A stretch of 64,000 nucleotides of DNA, from assembly GCF_001704415.2 (NCBI RefSeq), contig NC_030817.1:51569550-51633549 (forward strand), in the 5' to 3' direction. This document shows positions 36,280-48,704 of the stretch, in pieces (within the stretch, counting starts at the first letter, position 1; every line of letters begins with the position of its first letter). Source of the stretch: Capra hircus. Lineage: Eukaryota > Chordata > Mammalia > Artiodactyla > Bovidae. The notes beneath the pieces were generated by a model. The model saw only the letters and a program-made list of their open reading frames with translations. It was not told the DNA's origin and ran no database searches. The position numbers were made by a program, and so were the translations under genes.

Positions 36280-36500
36280 ACCATGAGTTAAAATCCCAAC
36301 TATGCCACTTATTAGTTGAGTGATCCTGGACGTTACCTAACTCTGTGCCTCATTTCCCTTGCCTGTAAAATAGATGAAATAATAATACCTATAGCTAATA
36401 GTGTTGTTATATGGATTCAACTATCTAATATATATAACGAGATTTAGAATAATGTACAGTACATCATAGGTGAGAATTAAGTAAATAATGGCTAAATTAA
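36280..36500 (+). mobile_element. MIR SINE
   Basis: 'gttaaaatcccaactatgcc', 'acttattagttgagtgatcc' and 'ctcatttcccttgcctgtaa' occur in MIR order. Confidence 0.75.
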
Positions 36501-36640
36501 TTAATGAACATGTATTATCTCCTTTCACCTTCATAACAACTCTGTAGGGTAAGTATAATTAATGTTAAAATGAGGCACAAAGAGGTTAACTAAGCAACCC
36601 AAGACTACAAAACTTCCATCTTGCTCTAACATTCTGTGAC
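36500..36640 (-). mobile_element. MIR SINE, reverse
   Basis: 'cataacaactctgtagggta', 'aatgaggcacaaagaggtt' and 'aactaagcaacccaagac' are the reverse complement of MIR. Confidence 0.65.
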
Positions 36641-37235
36641 TCTAAACTTACCCTAAATGAAAAGGGTTTTTTTAAAGTTTCATCTTAGTAACATAACAAA
36701 GCTTACAAGTTTTATTGAGTAAAATCAGATAACCATGAAGACATTCTACATTTCCCCTTTTAGGCTAATTTTTGCAGTGAATGACAAGTGCCAAGTGTTT
36801 TAATGATATTTTTAAATATTAACAGAAACACCGAGAAAATGCAATTTGGTTCTTAGAAAGAAAATATAACCCATTCAACCTACTAGTTCCTTTAATTAAC
36901 TGGGCATATAAAAATAATGAGCAAAACCAAGACAATAACAAAAATTCATTCCAATGAAAGTAAAAAGATTAATTATAAGCTTTAGAAGGTTGGTTTTTTT
37001 TTCCAGACATACTCTTAGAAAATTGGAATTCTTATGTAGTTCATTAAAAAAATGAAATTATTTAGTTCAGTAAACATTCATTTATTCACTCAACACATAT
37101 ATCGGGTACTTACTATCTGCACTATATACTCTAAGGGCAGTTTTTAGATGCTGGGAATACAGAAGTGAACAAAACAAAGTTATTGACCTTATGAAACTAT
37201 TCTAGAGAAGGACAGCAGACAGTGTAACAAATAAT
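36641..37235. other. Intronic sequence
   Basis: Mostly unique. The part 37,060-37,230 ('ttcactcaacacatat...gggaatacagaagtgaacaaaac') resembles an old mammal-wide repeat that I cannot name. Confidence 0.45.
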
Positions 37236-37385
37236 AATTTCTTTTTTTTGGTTTATAAATTTTTCTCATTTTATTGAAGTAAATTTGATTTACAATGTTG
37301 TTAATTTGTTCTGTACAGCAAAATGACTCAGTTATATATATATATATATCTTTTCAGGTTATTTTCCATTATGGTTTGTCGCAGG
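37236..37385 (-). mobile_element. L1 3' end, reverse
   Basis: 'attttattgaagtaaatttgatttacaatg' in pieces and 'gttctgtacagcaaaatgac' are the reverse of the L1M tail. A (TA)n run lies inside. Confidence 0.7.
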
Positions 37386-37564
37386 ATATCAAAAGAGAGA
37401 TCCCTGTGAACAAGTAAGTAACATCAGAGGGCTCTAAGACTGTTATCACAGGGTGAGTGGATAGAGAATGCCAAGTAAGGGTATTTTTATATGAGGTAAT
37501 CAAAAGACTTCATAATATCTGAGCAAACACAACAGAAAGAGAGCAAAGCATAACAATGTGAATG

Positions 37565-37755
37565 TACTTAAACACTACTAACAGTTAAAAATGGTTAAGC
37601 TGGTAAATTTTATGTGTATTTCACCATGTAACTTTTTTTTTACTTAAAAACTAAAAAGGGGACATACCTACAGCTGATTTGTGCTGATGTATGGCAGAAA
37701 CCAACACAGTGTTGTAAAGCAATTATCCTTCAATTAAAAATAAATAAATTTTTTT
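37565..37755 (+). mobile_element. Two adjacent L1 3' ends
   Basis: The first tail ('ttaaaaatggttaagctgg...ttcaccatg', 37,565-37,640) is L1M-like. The second ('gctgatgtatggcagaaacc...caattaaaaataaa', 37,660-37,755) is the bovine L1 tail. Confidence 0.65.
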
Positions 37756-37913
37756 AAAAATAAAAAAGAAATAGGGTTGACACTATAGCAATCTAGGAGG
37801 AAAACTGGTCCATGTAAAAGGACTGGCAAATACAAAATCCCTAAGACAGGAGCAAGCTTGGCACGCTTTTTAAGAGCTCTGTGTGGTAGGAGCAGAAATA
37901 AACAATGCGGAAG

Positions 37914-37981
37914 CACTGGGGGGGTGGGGAGTGGGTAGGGGGGCACTGGGTGGTGGGGGGGGCAGGGTGCGGCTGGCGGGA
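37914..37981 (+). repeat. G-rich tract
   Basis: Many runs of 3-8 G on the plus strand, with quadruplex potential. It lies inside the reverse L2 relic and on the template strand of ADAM10. Confidence 0.85.
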
Positions 37982-38067
37982 AAAGCATACACGTACCCAA
38001 TGTAGGGCCTTAAGAGCCACTATAAGGACACTGGCTTTCACTTAAAATAGTAAGCCACTGAATGGAG

Positions 38068-38165
38068 TTTTTTATTTTTTATTTATCTTGCTTATTTTTT
38101 TGTTGAGGTACAATTCACATAACATAAAACTCACCATTTTAACCATTTTAAAGTATACAAAGTAC
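38068..38165 (-). mobile_element. L1 3' tail in L2
   Basis: 'ttgttgaggtacaattcac...aaactcaccattttaacc' is the reverse L1M tail, inserted in the L2 relic. Confidence 0.65.
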
Positions 38166-38641
38166 CAATGGATGGTTTTGGCCAAAGTAGCTTCTGAACA
38201 GGATCACAATGACTGCTATGCTGAGAGAACAAGAGAACAGGAAGAAGAGTTAGCAGGTTTTACAGTAGTTAAAGTGAAATGGATGTTTACTTGTATCAAT
38301 CAGGGCAGTAGCAGTGGGGCTAATGAGAAGTTGTCAAAATCTGCATATTCTTTAAACGAGGAATGGACAGGATTTGCAAGCAGGGTGTAACAGAAAACAG
38401 TGAATCAAGGATAACTCAGTTTTTGGCCTGAGCAACTGAAGAACAGTGCTCCCACCTACTGAGATGGGAAATACTACAGGAAAAAAGACTGTGGGTAACA
38501 GGAATCAGAGGTCTGATCTCAGACATGTTTAACTCCAGATGCCCACCAGACATCTAACTGGAGACACAGCTGGGATAGTGGAGTCCAGAATTCAAGGGAG
38601 AGTCCTGGGCTGAGACACAAATATGGGGGTCACCATCATGC

Positions 38642-38780
38642 TGTGTGCTGCTGTGCTCAGTCACTCAGTCGTGTCTGACTCTCTGTGACCCCATGGACTG
38701 TAGCCCACCAAGCTTCTCTGTCCATGGGATTTTTCAGACAAGAATACTGGACCGGGTTGCCATTTTCCTCCTCCAGGGGT
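38642..38780 (-). mobile_element. Bov-tA SINE, truncated
   Basis: Reverse Bov-tA. It stops after 'ctcctccagggg', so the SINE's 5' part is missing. Confidence 0.85.
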
Positions 38781-40285
38781 TATTTAACACAACCAGTAAG
38801 TACCAGCACAGAAACTACTTCTTCCAAAGGTCTACTGCCATTTAAATTAATATGTGATTTGTGGCCCATAAAAGACTACTATTCTTCCTCTAACTTAAAT
38901 CCTTTATTTACATGAAATAGATCTGTACAAAAGGAATCATAGCCTACAAGTCTAGGAGTAAAAAAACAAATGATGACAAACAATGAAAAAAAATACTAAT
39001 GTTCAGTTGTCCGTGAATACGGAACTAGACTATCTTTTATCACTCTGAATTGTTACCCAAGCAGGGCAACATGAATGAGTAAGGGTAAAAGGAAGGACTC
39101 AAAGGATGGCAATCTTTAACTCCTTTTCTCCCTTCTGATAAATGGAATTCTCACTGAAGATGTTCTCATCATGTAAAGTCCTTAACAATGGAGAAACAAA
39201 TCTGTTACCAGACTTCAAACCTAGAGTACAGTGAGATGTTTGTAATCTAACATCAAAGGAAAATGAAAGGTTCCACTGAGGAAAATTTCTAAACAACTGA
39301 AGTTTATCTAGGTGCCAAATACCTTTTGAACCAGTTATTGATTTTTCCCCCCTCTAACATCTTCTTGAGCCAGGTTCCTCCTTATTAACATCTTCAGCCT
39401 AAGAGGTCATAACAATGTGATAACCTACAGGCCATTATTTCTACATAATAGCCCCATCCTGAAGTGCAGTTATTCTGTCAATGTCTCCTTTCTCTACTGT
39501 TAACTTTTTTTTTTTTTTACTAAATAGAAAAGCAGACTAACACTGTTTTACTTTCTAGTCCTTAGCTGTGGTTGCCAGAAATCTGGCCTTCACAAAGCAT
39601 ATATTACATTTCCTTGGTACCTAGTACCTACAACCTCCCTGGGAAATTTGAACACTTAAAAAATAGAAAACAATTTTCTTGGTTATTTAAGGGTAATGTC
39701 CTCAACCTTATTAGATGCATACTGAAGTATTTAAGGGCACCAACTTACTTTAGGGGTTCAGAACAACAACTAAAAAAGAATGTATATATTAAGAGTAGTG
39801 AAGCGTGGCAAAAGATAATCATTAACAATCTTAATGTTAGCTGGCCTATAAATACTTCCAACCCTTCAGAAAACATACACGTTTTTAAGACAAAAAGTTA
39901 GGGGGAAATTAGCAGTATATCAAACAAGCAAACACCTCTGTGTAAAACTGGTCGAACAATGAGACTGACCTATAAGACAGACAAAACATATAACTAAGTT
40001 TCAAGAAAAACTGGGTAAAAAGTAAAAAGCAACACCAAAAAACTACCTACCTAGGCGAATGGCAGAAAAAAGACCAGCAGGTTCAAAGTAGAAAAAATGT
40101 AACTTGGTCTCCTCACCACATTGGAGAGCTCAAGGACCTCACTTCCTTTTTACAGAGAACAGTGTTTTATTTCCTATAAGTGTTCTCAAAGTCACCAGGA
40201 TAGTGGTATTTACTAAAGGTAATTTGACTTTAAAAAATGTTTTTCTCTGCATCATAAACGTTTTGTAATAGATACTTCTGTAAAA
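38781..40285. other. Unique intronic sequence
   Basis: AT-rich, with a T-run at 39,507-39,519. The longest open frame (39,572-39,901) shows no recognisable family and no splice context. Confidence 0.5.
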
Positions 40286-40700
40286 GATGGGGACTTCCCT
40301 GGTGGTGCAGCAGATAAGAGTCTGCCTGCCAATGCAGGGCACACTGGTTCAGTCACTGGTCCAGGGAGGTCTCACATGCCTCAGAGCAACTAGTCCATGC
40401 ATCACAACTACCGAGTCTGCATTCTAGGGCCCACGAGCCACAGCTAATGAGCCCCACACCACAACTAGGGAAGCCCAGGTACCCAAGAGCCAGCAAGTTG
40501 CAACTACTGAGCCTGCATGCTGCAACTACTGAAGCCCATGCACCTTGAACCTGTGCTCCGCAACAAAAGAAGCCACCACAGTAAGAAGCCAGTGCCAACC
40601 CAACTAGAGAGCAGCCCCCTGCCCTCGTAACTAGAGAAAGCCCACATACAGCAACAAAGACCCAGAGCAACCAAAACTAAATAAATACAAAGAAATATAG
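40286..40700 (+). mobile_element. CHR-1-type SINE, long
   Basis: Forward SINE from 'ggggacttccctggtggtg' through several 'caactactgaagccc' modules to 'aaccaaaactaaataaata'. Confidence 0.9.
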
Positions 40701-41049
40701 TAGGGTGTACATGAAAAGTTAAAAACAGAAAAGATATAACCTATATCTCATCATGCAGAGATTTAATATCTGTCCTTAACCTCTTAAAACAGGAATACAT
40801 ATATAAATTTATCTGTGACAAACTGAAATGGTACTGTGCATAAAATGTTCTCTGAGGTGCTTCTCTCATCTTAATTGTAAATATTTTCTAATGTCAAAAA
40901 AAAAAAACTTTCAAAGAACTTGACTGACCAAAAGTCAAATGACTCAAATACTAAGCATAAGAGCCTAAGTTATGCGTTGATGGTAAAATAATCCAATCTT
41001 CGCACAAAGACAAAATCTGACAACCTCATTATACTTTTTAAAGCATGTG
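40701..41049. other. Unique intronic sequence
   Basis: Nothing recognised. Confidence 0.45.
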
Positions 41050-41310
41050 TTTTTTAGAGGCAGTGAAGTTAAGAGCATGAATTCTGGAGCCAGACTGACT
41101 ATATTCAAGTCCTGGCTTCCACAATTAGTAGCTGTAGGGCTTTGTGATCTTGAACAAATTACCCTCCCTGATCCCGTTCCCTCTTTTCTGAAATAAGAAC
41201 AACAGAATCTTATGTCAATGTTGCGCAGACTGAGTTAATACAAAAAATTCCCTAAAATCATACCTGGAATAAAATAAGTGAGCCATAAATGCTAACCACT
41301 ATGATGATTT
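41050..41310 (+). mobile_element. MIR SINE
   Basis: 'gttaagagcatgaattctgg', 'agccagactgac' and 'gagccataaatgctaacc' give an almost complete forward MIR. Confidence 0.8.
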
Positions 41311-42460
41311 TCCTTATTCCACAGATAGGCACGAATGCTTGCAAACAAAAGCTTCCTTCCCAACTCCTGAGTCCAAAACCTACAATCTTCTGTTCTAATC
41401 AAATTAAATATAAGAAGGGCGGGGGGAGAAAAACAGAATGAAAATTTCAATAATGTCAGAAAGAAAAAATAATCAGAGTATATCTTACTGATGGTGGGTA
41501 TCATCTTTGTGTGGGATAGCAATATTATATAAAGAAATAAACTTAATTTTTTTCCTACTTTTATCAAAGTTGACAATGCTAAGAATGGAGGAAGAAAATC
41601 TGTAAAAATCTTTTGACATTACACATCTCCCTTTATTTATTTACAGAAAAACTCAATTACAATAAATGAGAGGATGTGTAAGAATAAGCTAAGGCTGGCA
41701 CACTTCCATTCATCAGAAAAATTACTTGTAATCAAGTTGTTTTCTACAGACTTTTCATTTGCGCAATTTTAAAATTAGGCACCAAGAGCACTTTTCCCCA
41801 ACTATCAAGTGTACTTCCTTCCTAAGGAACTTGAGTCATCAGCTGTGTCTTAGGCATCACACTATGTTGACCAATGCTTCTTAACACTTGATATATAGTC
41901 ACTCTGATCTTGAAGCACTAAATACCATTAACAAGCTGTTCTCTTGTATGACAAAGGTAGACTTCAAGAACTATGAGGTCGTGTATTTCAGAAATATACT
42001 TAAGTTTCTTTACTACAGTCTTAGAAAAATTACTTCTACAATGTGACTTCAAACTTAAGCCACAGTACCTGTTTCTTCATTAGAAACCAGTCAAATCATT
42101 TTCTACAAATATCCACACCTAACAGTTATAAGTGAAAGCTCAAGACAGGAGAGTATGTCTGAATTGTAAGCATATTACAATATACCCACTTTTTCAGATA
42201 AGCTAGTCTCTAACAATTAAAAATAGTAAAGCTGGCTGGCTCAAAGTAATATCATAAACTATAAATTTTAAAGTAAATCAACCACAAAAATATAAAATAT
42301 CAATAGCTAAAACCTAACAAATGTATTAAGTTTCAACCACTTATGAAATACAACTTAAAATTCCAAAAGTGGACACACGTACATAATTTAGATTTCTATG
42401 CTGATTTGAAACACCTTTACACCGTATCAAGTAAATGCAAACCAAGTACAGACAAGGGAC
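41311..42460. other. Unique intronic sequence
   Basis: AT-rich; nothing recognised. Confidence 0.5.
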
Positions 42461-42461
42461 T

Positions 42462-42476
42462 CTGACTTTTGGCCCA

Positions 42477-42530
<54 letters not shown>

Positions 42531-42542
42531 ACTTTCAGCCCA

Positions 42543-42576
<34 letters not shown>

Positions 42577-42630
42577 ACTTTCAGCCCACCACACACACAC
42601 ACACACACACACACACTGACTTTCAGCCCA

Positions 42631-42668
<38 letters not shown>

Positions 42669-42696
42669 TCAGCCCACCACACACACTTTCAGCCCA

Positions 42697-42729
<33 letters not shown>

Positions 42730-42770
42730 GACTTTCAGCCTACCACACATACACAAAATGGCTTCAGCTA
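42462..42770. repeat. (CA)n microsatellite organised as a higher-order tandem repeat
   Basis: About seven units. Each is a spacer of the form (tg)actttcagcccac followed by a CA run of variable length, about 10 to 50 bp. The terminal units are degenerate (cttttggcccac at the left, cagcctac and cagctac at the right). Confidence 0.95.
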
Positions 42771-43336
42771 CCACCCCAAGTTGACACACATCTACCCCAC
42801 ACTTCTCACGTTATCCTAAACCTACTCTCATCACCTCGCTCTTCCCCCATATTATACCCCAAACCATCTGTCTCTGTCTCCTTCCAGGAAATCTGATGTG
42901 TAAATAAAACAATTCAGCCAAAGATGTCACCAATGACAATAATGGTAGGGAAGGATGGAGTTATGAAAAAGACATAAAGGTTTTTGAGGACTTACTATGA
43001 GTTAAAATTCTGAAGAAAACAAATTGTGAAAAGTTAAAGCTGAGTAGAACTAATTCTGAAGAGAGATTTGCAGAGTAAACTGCTGGTCAAAGTATCTTTC
43101 GCCACAGAAACTAAAATCCAGCTAATCCACGGCTTTTCTAGGTTAACAAGAAACTGCTTTGGTTTTTAGATAATCTTTATGGGCTATGAGTCATTTAATC
43201 ACTCTTATAAATTAACAGAATCAAATATAAACTCAAAGCTGAAGGAAGAATGGGCAATACTGGGGAAAAAATTTTTCTAACTGCAGTGCATAGAGCACTC
43301 CAAGAGGAAGGCTTCAATAGGATAAGAATATGGGAT
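42771..43336. other. Unique intronic sequence
   Basis: Nothing recognised before the BovB begins. Confidence 0.45.
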
Positions 43337-44910
43337 GCAGAAGAACTGTGCTAAAAAGATCTTCACGACCCAGATAATCACGATGGTGTGATCACTCATC
43401 TAGAGCCAGACACCCTGGAATGTGAAGTCAAGTGGGCCTTAGAAAGCATCACTATGAACAAAGCTAGTGGAGGTGATGGCATTCCACTTGAGCTATTTCA
43501 AATCGTGAAAGATGATGCTGTGAAAGTGCTGCACTCAGTATGCCAGCAAATTTGGAAAACTCAGCAGTGGCCACAGGACTGGAAAAGGTCAGTTTTCATT
43601 CCAATCCCAAAGAAAGGCAATGCCAAAGAAAGCTCAAACTACCACACAATTGCACTCATCTCACACAATAGTAAAGTAATGCTCAAAATTCTCCAAGCCA
43701 GGCTTCAGCAATACGTGAACCGTGAACTTCCTGATGTTCAAGCTGGTTTTAAAAAAGGCAGAGGAACCAGAGATCAAATTGCCAACATCCGCTGGATCAT
43801 GGAAAAAGCAAGAGAGTTCCAGAAAAACATCTATATCTGCTTTACTGACTATGCCAAACCCTTTGACTGTGTGGATCACAATAAACTGTGGAAGATTCTG
43901 AGAGAGATGGGAATAACAGACCACCTAACCTGCCTCTTGAGAAATCTGTATGCAGGTCAGGAAGCAACAGTTAGAACTGGACATGGAACAAAAGACTGGT
44001 TCCAAATAGGAAAAGGCGTACGTCAAGGGTGTATATTCTCACCCTGCTTATTTAACTTATATGCAGAGTACATCATGAGAAACACTGGACTGGAAGAAAC
44101 ACAAGCTGGAATCAAGATTGCCAGGAGAAATATCAATCACCTCAGATATGCAGATGACACCACCCTTATGGCAGAAAGTGAAGAGGAACTAAAAAGCCTC
44201 TTGATGAAAGTGAAAGAGGAGAGTGAAAAAGTTGGCTTAAGTCTCAACATTCAGAAAACGAAGATCACGGCATCTGGTCCCATCACTTCATGGGAAAACA
44301 GATGGGGAAACAGTGTCAGATTTTATTTTGGGGGGCTCCAAAATCACTGCAGATGGTGACTGCAGCCATGAAATTAAAAGATGCTTAACTCCTTGGAAGA
44401 AAAGTTATGAGCAACCTAGATAGCATATTCAAAAGCAGAGACATAACTTTGCCGACTAAGATCCGTCTAGTCAAGGCTATGGTTTTTCCAGTAGTCATGT
44501 ATGGATGTGAGAGTTCAACTGTGAAGAGGGCTGAGCGCCGAAGAACTGATGCTTTTGAACTGTGGTGTTGGAGAAGACCCTTGGACTGCAAGGAGATCCA
44601 ACCAGTCCATTCTGAAGGAGATCAACCCTGGGATTTCTTTGGAAGGACTGATGCTAAAGCTGAAACTCCAGTACTTTGGCCACCTCATGAGAAGAGTTGA
44701 CTCATTGGAAAAGACTCTGATGCTGGGAGGGATTGGGGGCAGGAGGAGAAGGGGACGACAGAGGATGAGATGGCTGGATGGCATCACGGACTCGATGGAC
44801 GTGAATCGGAGTGAACTCTGGGAGTTGGTGATGGACAGGGAGGCCTGGCATGCTGCAATTCATGGGGTCACAAAGAGTCAGACACAACTGAGCAACTGAA
44901 CTGAAGTGAC
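43337..44910 (+). mobile_element. 5'-truncated BovB with an open RT frame
   Basis: Lacks the endonuclease but keeps a 323-codon open frame (43,388-44,356) across the reverse transcriptase. It contains FTDYAKPFD (motif A; the first Asp is kept, but the usual AKAFD has changed to AKPFD), RQGC, and the YADD box at 44,147-44,158. A frame break follows YADD near 44,300, and the C-terminal part continues in other frames to the terminal repeat. It cannot move by itself. It is antisense to ADAM10 in intron 1. Confidence 0.92.
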
Positions 44911-44995
44911 TTGTAATCAATTAAGATAGCAAGTTATCAGAAATAACAACAAAAAAAGGAAGATGACAATGGTGGAAAACGTGTGCTAGACAGAG

Positions 44996-45190
44996 CAGGG
45001 TTTCTCAACCTCAGCCCTTCCGACATTTTGGCCAGATAATTCCGTGTTGGGTGGCGGTTGGGGGGAGGCCGCCGTCCTATGAAATTATTTAGATGTTTCA
45101 CAGTATCTCTGGCCTCTAGCCACTAGATACGAGTAAGCATCCCTCAAGTTGTGACAACCAAAACAATCTCTAGATTTACAGATATTTTGG
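44996..45190 (+). mobile_element. hAT-type nonautonomous DNA transposon relic
   Basis: 'gggtttctcaacctcagc', 'gacattttggccagataatt', 'ctggcctctagccactagat' and 'gttgtgacaaccaaaa' follow a well-known mammal-wide element with a cagtg-type end. I do not name the subfamily. Confidence 0.65.
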
Positions 45191-45940
45191 TGTCTGCTTT
45201 GTATGTACATTTTAACTACATGTTAATTTTTCAAAAGCTACAATACCACATGAATACTATGATGTAAATTGACAACAGACATTTTAAAAGATTCAATGAT
45301 TAAGTGACAGAATTGTGTTCAAGAGGAAATTAAGGATTTCTTAAATTCTATTTTCTAATGTGTGGTAATGATGTTCTAGTATTTCAACGTCTATAAATAC
45401 ATTTATTTAACTATATTCTGTAACTAATAGTTTCCAAATGAAATTAGGCTTGGAAACAACATATTTTTAATAATATCTGCACAGCACTTTACAATCTCTT
45501 CAGCAATTTTACAGATTTATCCCACTTAATTCCTAGTAAAAGAAGCAAATTATATTCCACCCAATTAAAAAGTATAGGGTTCTATCTGTATTCTTTTGAA
45601 AGCTAAATCCAAAGTTCAAAGCTGTAAAATATATATATGTGTGTATGTATGTGGTATATCGCTTTCTATCATTAATGCAAACAAAGATAAATGCAAAGAA
45701 AATTCTGCTCCACAAATCATATTTGTACATTTGGCTCAAGTACAGAAGTCACATTATTTTCCCCAATTTGTGTCTGAAACAGGAATTTCACAATTCATAT
45801 ATAATCAAAAATATCAAGCATATTCTTGAACCAAAGAGTCTAATTCCAATTTATCTATCTTTAAATCTAACTTATCCCCTCCACCTCAAATTCACCAAAC
45901 TTCTACCTCTCAACTATCAGGTACAATGCTTCCTAAGTTT
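45191..45940. other. Unique intronic sequence
   Basis: AT-rich; nothing convincing. Confidence 0.45.
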
Positions 45941-45954
45941 CTGTTTTTGTTTTA

Positions 45955-46160
45955 ATTGCCAAGTCATGTCCTACTCATGTGACCCTGAAGACGGTAGCCC
46001 GCCAGGCTCCTCTGGCCATAGGATTTCTCAGACCAGAATACTGCAATGAATGCGGAGAAGGAATGCCATTTCCCTATCCAGGGGATCTTCCCCACCAGGG
46101 ATCAAGCCCACATCTCCTACACTGCAGGAAGATTCTTTACCACCGCGCCACCAGGGAAGA
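45955..46160 (-). mobile_element. Bov-tA SINE
   Basis: Reverse Bov-tA with the duplication gcttcctaagt on each side (near 45,929 and 46,163). Confidence 0.88.
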
Positions 46161-46230
46161 CGGCTTCCTAAGTGACTAGCCACAAATTGTTGAAGGACTG
46201 AAAAGTTTTAGCTAACATTCAACAGAAGTA

Positions 46231-46447
46231 TTACTTCCCCGGAAGCTCAGTAGTAAAGAATTCACCTGCAATGCAGGAGCCGCGAAAGACACAGATTCCA
46301 TCCTTGGGCTGGGAAGATCCCCTGGAGAAGGAAATGGCAACACGTGCCAATACTCTTGCCTGGAGAATCCCATGGACAGAGGAGCCTGGTAGGCTACAGT
46401 CCATGGGGTCTCAAAGAGTCAGATACAACTGAAGCGACTTAGCAACA
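46231..46447 (+). mobile_element. Bov-tA SINE
   Basis: Forward Bov-tA from 'acttccccggaagctcag' to 'gcgacttagcaacaa', flanked by aagtatta. Confidence 0.88.
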
Positions 46448-46799
46448 AAAGTATTAGCATGCAAGTCAGATAAAATTCAACACTAACACACATTCCAACT
46501 TTGAACCTTCAATCTAGATTCAAAATCTTAGACACTTTCAACTACAAAGTCTGAGGTCCTCAAAGCTTTATAAAGCTACACTCTCTTCAATACAGTAGCC
46601 TCCGAGGTCCAAATTCAATACAGAGCCCTCAATAAACTGTGATATCTTTGCATTAACATCTGCCAAGTTTTATCAGTTATTCTTCCATATGATTTCTTGT
46701 GTACTCTTGTTTATTTCTACAATCACTACCCCAATCCAGGACTCAATCACCCAGTTCATCAAGTAGCTAATTTATTCCTTATTGTATCATATCCAAACT

Positions 46800-47262
46800 G
46801 CTCAGTTCAGTCGCTCAGTCATGTCCGATTCTTTGTGACCCCATAGACTGCAGCACACCAGGCTTCCCTGTCCATCACCAACTCCCGGAGCTGGCACAAA
46901 CTCATGTCCATAGAGTCAGTGATGCCATCCAACCACTGCATCCTCTATCGTCCCCTTCTCCTGCCTTCAATCTTTCCCAGCATCAGGGTCTTTTCCAGTG
47001 AGTCAGCTCTTCCTATCAGGTGGCCAAAGTACTGGAGTTTCAGCTTCAGCATCAGTCCTTCCAATGAACATTCAGGACTGATTTCTTTTATGATTGACTA
47101 GTTGGATCTCCTTTCAGTCCAAGGGACTCTCAAGAGTCTTCTCCAACACCACAGTTCAAAAGCATCAATTCTTTGGCACTCAGCATTCTTTATAGTCCAA
47201 CTCTCACATCCATACATAACTACTGGAAAAACCATAGCTTTGACTAGACGGACCTTTGCTGG
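46800..47262 (-). mobile_element. 5'-truncated BovB
   Basis: Reverse BovB 3' end. Its truncated 5' boundary falls in a short tandem duplication. Confidence 0.9.
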
Positions 47263-47320
47263 CTCAACTAACCAAAATTCCACAATAATGGCTGGCTCAA
47301 CCAACCAAAATTCCACAATA
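47258..47320 (+). repeat. 33-bp tandem duplication at the BovB junction
   Basis: A 30-bp unit (gctggctcaac...ccacaata) occurs at 47,258-47,287 and 47,291-47,320 with one mismatch, separated by atg. The first bases of unit 1 overlap the end of BovB. Confidence 0.92.
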
Positions 47321-48615
47321 CCCCATAGTTACCATGGCCTATTATATGAAAAACGAGAGTTCCAGTCATCATAGCCCAGTCAGCATTTCTCCTTATTTCC
47401 TACTGTAAACTCTCCATTCCAGGCAAGTAAACCTACATGTATCTTACTACACCTTATGATACTTTCTTCTATCTCAAAAAGCTCTCTTCAACTGGTTGAT
47501 GTCCCTCCAGCTTAATAAATCCTCATTTCATCTACAATACATAATTGGAACTCTTATTTTTATATCTTGACATTTATGTCTACTCTGGCAAGCTCAATGC
47601 TTTTTACCTCTCTTCTCTCTCAAGACTGTGCCTTCATGACTCCTACTAGCCACAGACATATAGTAAACACTGATGACTAAACAACAACGTTCTTATTGTA
47701 CATGTTCTCACATTGTTTAGTAGCTTCAGAATGGAATTACCCAATATCAGAGGGAGTCTACACTCCCTGAGAACTGTTCTCAGTACTGCTGTTTCTGCAA
47801 CCTAGCTAGGACAGAATTGTCCCCACTAGTCCTAAGGCAAAGCCTTCACACTGCTACACGGCAGTGTTACTACCTTCACAAGACTCTAAATGGTAGGATT
47901 ATTCCATTTATCCTTAACGTTGCTCCCTTTCCCTTGTAAAAAAAATTGACAGCCAAATGAAGTTTAGCCCAAAACAGTAAGGTGTTTTTATACTAAATCT
48001 CAATCATTTAAGAAAAGATTAAATTCAGCCCCTTTAAAAGGGGCACAGTAAATGTGTTTTATAAGAACTTTATAAAACTTTATCATTTTATAAAAACTTT
48101 CATCAAAAGCACAAAATATTTAAAAAGTCTGGTCCCAGAGACTCGTCATTCAGGACATAGTCTCAAGGCCAAACTTGTGATCTCTCAACAAAGTTTTTAA
48201 AAAATGGAGTTTATTCTTGAATTTATTACTCAGTTTCATTTTCTCAATTTCAAAAACGGAGTTTATGTTTATCACCAATTCTTAAAAGAAAAAACATCTA
48301 AGTTACCTACAGGACTCTCAACCAATTTTTTTCTGAGCCTCATCCCATCAGAAAAAGAAGTGGTTTCTTATTTCCTCACTGAGATAAAGAGATGTGGAAA
48401 AATTGTAACTGTCATTATTTAAGACCTTCAAATTGTTACTATTATGAACACAAGAATTTTTTAAAATATCTAATACCCTAATGCCATATAAAAAGTACTG
48501 TGTATGCCACAGTTTTTATTAACAAATTTCTAGGACCACAGAAAAGTTAATATTATAAACAATATAATAAAAGTTGAATAAGAGGTCTCAATCCAAAAAA
48601 GATATTTTTATGGTT
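47321..48615. other. Mostly unique intronic sequence
   Basis: The stretch 47,400-47,690 may be a very old L2 end ('gactgtgccttcatgact...agtaaacactgatga'), but I am not confident. Nothing else recognised. Confidence 0.4.
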
Positions 48616-48619
48616 GCTG

Positions 48620-48704
48620 TCGGGACTGCAAGCAGCATGGGTTTGATCCCTGGTTGGGGAACTAAGATCCCACATTTCACACAGCACAACCAAATAAATA
48701 AATG
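48620..48704 (+). mobile_element. CHR-2-type SINE, 5'-truncated
   Basis: 'gggtttgatccctggttgg', 'aactaagatcccac' and an (aaat)n tail. Confidence 0.75.

Larger units (their letters stand above)
37780..38640 (-). mobile_element. L2 LINE relic, reverse
   Basis: 'gtagggccttaagagccac', 'aagccactgaatggag', 'tttttggcctgagcaactg' and 'gacatgtttaactcc' are the reverse complement of L2. An L1 tail and a Bov-tA interrupt it or abut it. Confidence 0.75.

Noticed and set aside
42462..42770. CRISPR-like array (regular short spacers between repeats)
   Set aside because: The 'spacers' are CA runs and the genome is mammalian; it is a compound satellite.
42341..42789. Frames encoding Cys-Val or Thr-His repeats
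   Set aside because: Direct translation of a CA/TG microsatellite.
43388..44356. A 323-codon open frame that could be taken for a host reverse transcriptase-like gene
   Set aside because: It is the RT part of a 5'-truncated BovB with the element's terminal repeat 550 bp downstream, and the frame breaks after YADD.
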